A stretch of DNA of 64,000 nt. Origin: Allorhodoferax sp032337135 (GTDB lineage Bacteria; Pseudomonadota; Gammaproteobacteria; Burkholderiales; Burkholderiaceae_C). The notes under the pieces are model-generated. The model searched no databases. It saw only the letters and a program-made list of their open reading frames with translations, and was not told the origin of the DNA. The stretch covers positions 124,001 to 188,000 of the forward strand of contig NZ_JAVXZZ010000002.1 of NCBI RefSeq assembly GCF_032337135.1, read 5' to 3'. Made by a program: the position numbers and the translations under genes. The first letter of the stretch is position 1; each line of letters starts with the position of its first letter. Below, piece after piece: positions 63,904 to 64,000 of this stretch.

Positions 63904-64000
63904 TCAGCTGCCGAGTTCGATGCGCTGTTGCACCGCAACCCCGGTCGGTGCCGCGTAGTCTGCCACCACAAAGGCGCGGGTAGGGTGGTCGGCGCAGTCG
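63904..64000 (-). CDS. C-terminal fragment of an unidentified gene (cut by window edge)
   Basis: An open frame on the minus strand runs from the edge to TGA at 63904-63906 and encodes about 32 residues ending ADYAAPTGVAVQQRIELGS. Codon use looks like its neighbours. It lies 49 bases upstream of the GntR operator, reading toward it, so it could be the preceding gene in the same direction. The family is not recognised. Confidence 0.5.
   Translation of the reverse strand, partial: DCADHPTRAFVVADYAAPTGVAVQQRIELGS

Overview
The window is 64 kb of G+C-rich, gene-dense chromosome from a betaproteobacterium, most likely a member of the Comamonadaceae (Acidovorax/Hydrogenophaga/Rhodoferax-like). The basis is the protein families, the pyrG-kdsA-eno-ftsB gene order, and a short interspersed repeat (at least ten copies here) of a kind I associate with that family. 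No rRNA, tRNA, CRISPR array, prophage or insertion sequence was seen. Every intergenic gap is under 300 bases. About 62 genes are supported; the first (rnr) and the last (63904 onward) are cut by the window edges.

Layout. 1-9.6 kb: RNase R end, NAD(P)HX repair enzyme, metallo-beta-lactamase-fold hydrolase, HDOD protein, two exporters, TrhP, AlkD-like repair protein, SGNH hydrolase. 9.6-12.4 kb: a LysR regulator divergent from an SbtA-type bicarbonate transporter that overlaps a DUF6671 gene, with a perfect inverted repeat between. 12.4-18.6 kb: cupin, Ser/Thr kinase, a single-gene insertion carrying an exported ankyrin protein, and mutL; the insertion is flanked by two diverged copies of the 3' end of mutL. 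19.3-25 kb: a fructose/ribose-type ABC uptake operon with an RbsD/FucU mutarotase and a ROK repressor, divergent from a PfkB sugar kinase; a promoter, operator and internal attenuator are readable. 25-43 kb: housekeeping genes (amiC, tsaE, queG, xerD, hslO, ftsB, eno, kdsA, pyrG, coaBC, dut, bamC, dapA). 43-51.9 kb: MFS transporter, a 37-residue membrane peptide, topoisomerase IV (parE, parC) with a canonical LexA-type box upstream, and small conserved genes.

51.9-63.8 kb is an amino-sugar (N-acetylglucosamine or chito-oligosaccharide) locus. On the minus strand lie a binding protein, two permeases, an ATPase, a BadF-type kinase and an SIS-type deaminase. Divergent from them is a second, stand-alone binding protein followed by a response regulator and a sensor kinase. 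Convergent to those are nagA and a GntR/HutC-type regulator with its own operator. Together they give uptake, phosphorylation, deacetylation and deamination to fructose-6-phosphate, with two layers of control. I infer the substrate from nagA and the deaminase; the transporter sequences alone do not prove it.

The least explained signals are (1) the interspersed repeat, found both just after stop codons and in frame inside conserved genes; (2) the mutL-end-flanked ankyrin insertion; (3) the binding-protein/two-component module; and (4) the LysR-SbtA-DUF6671 unit.
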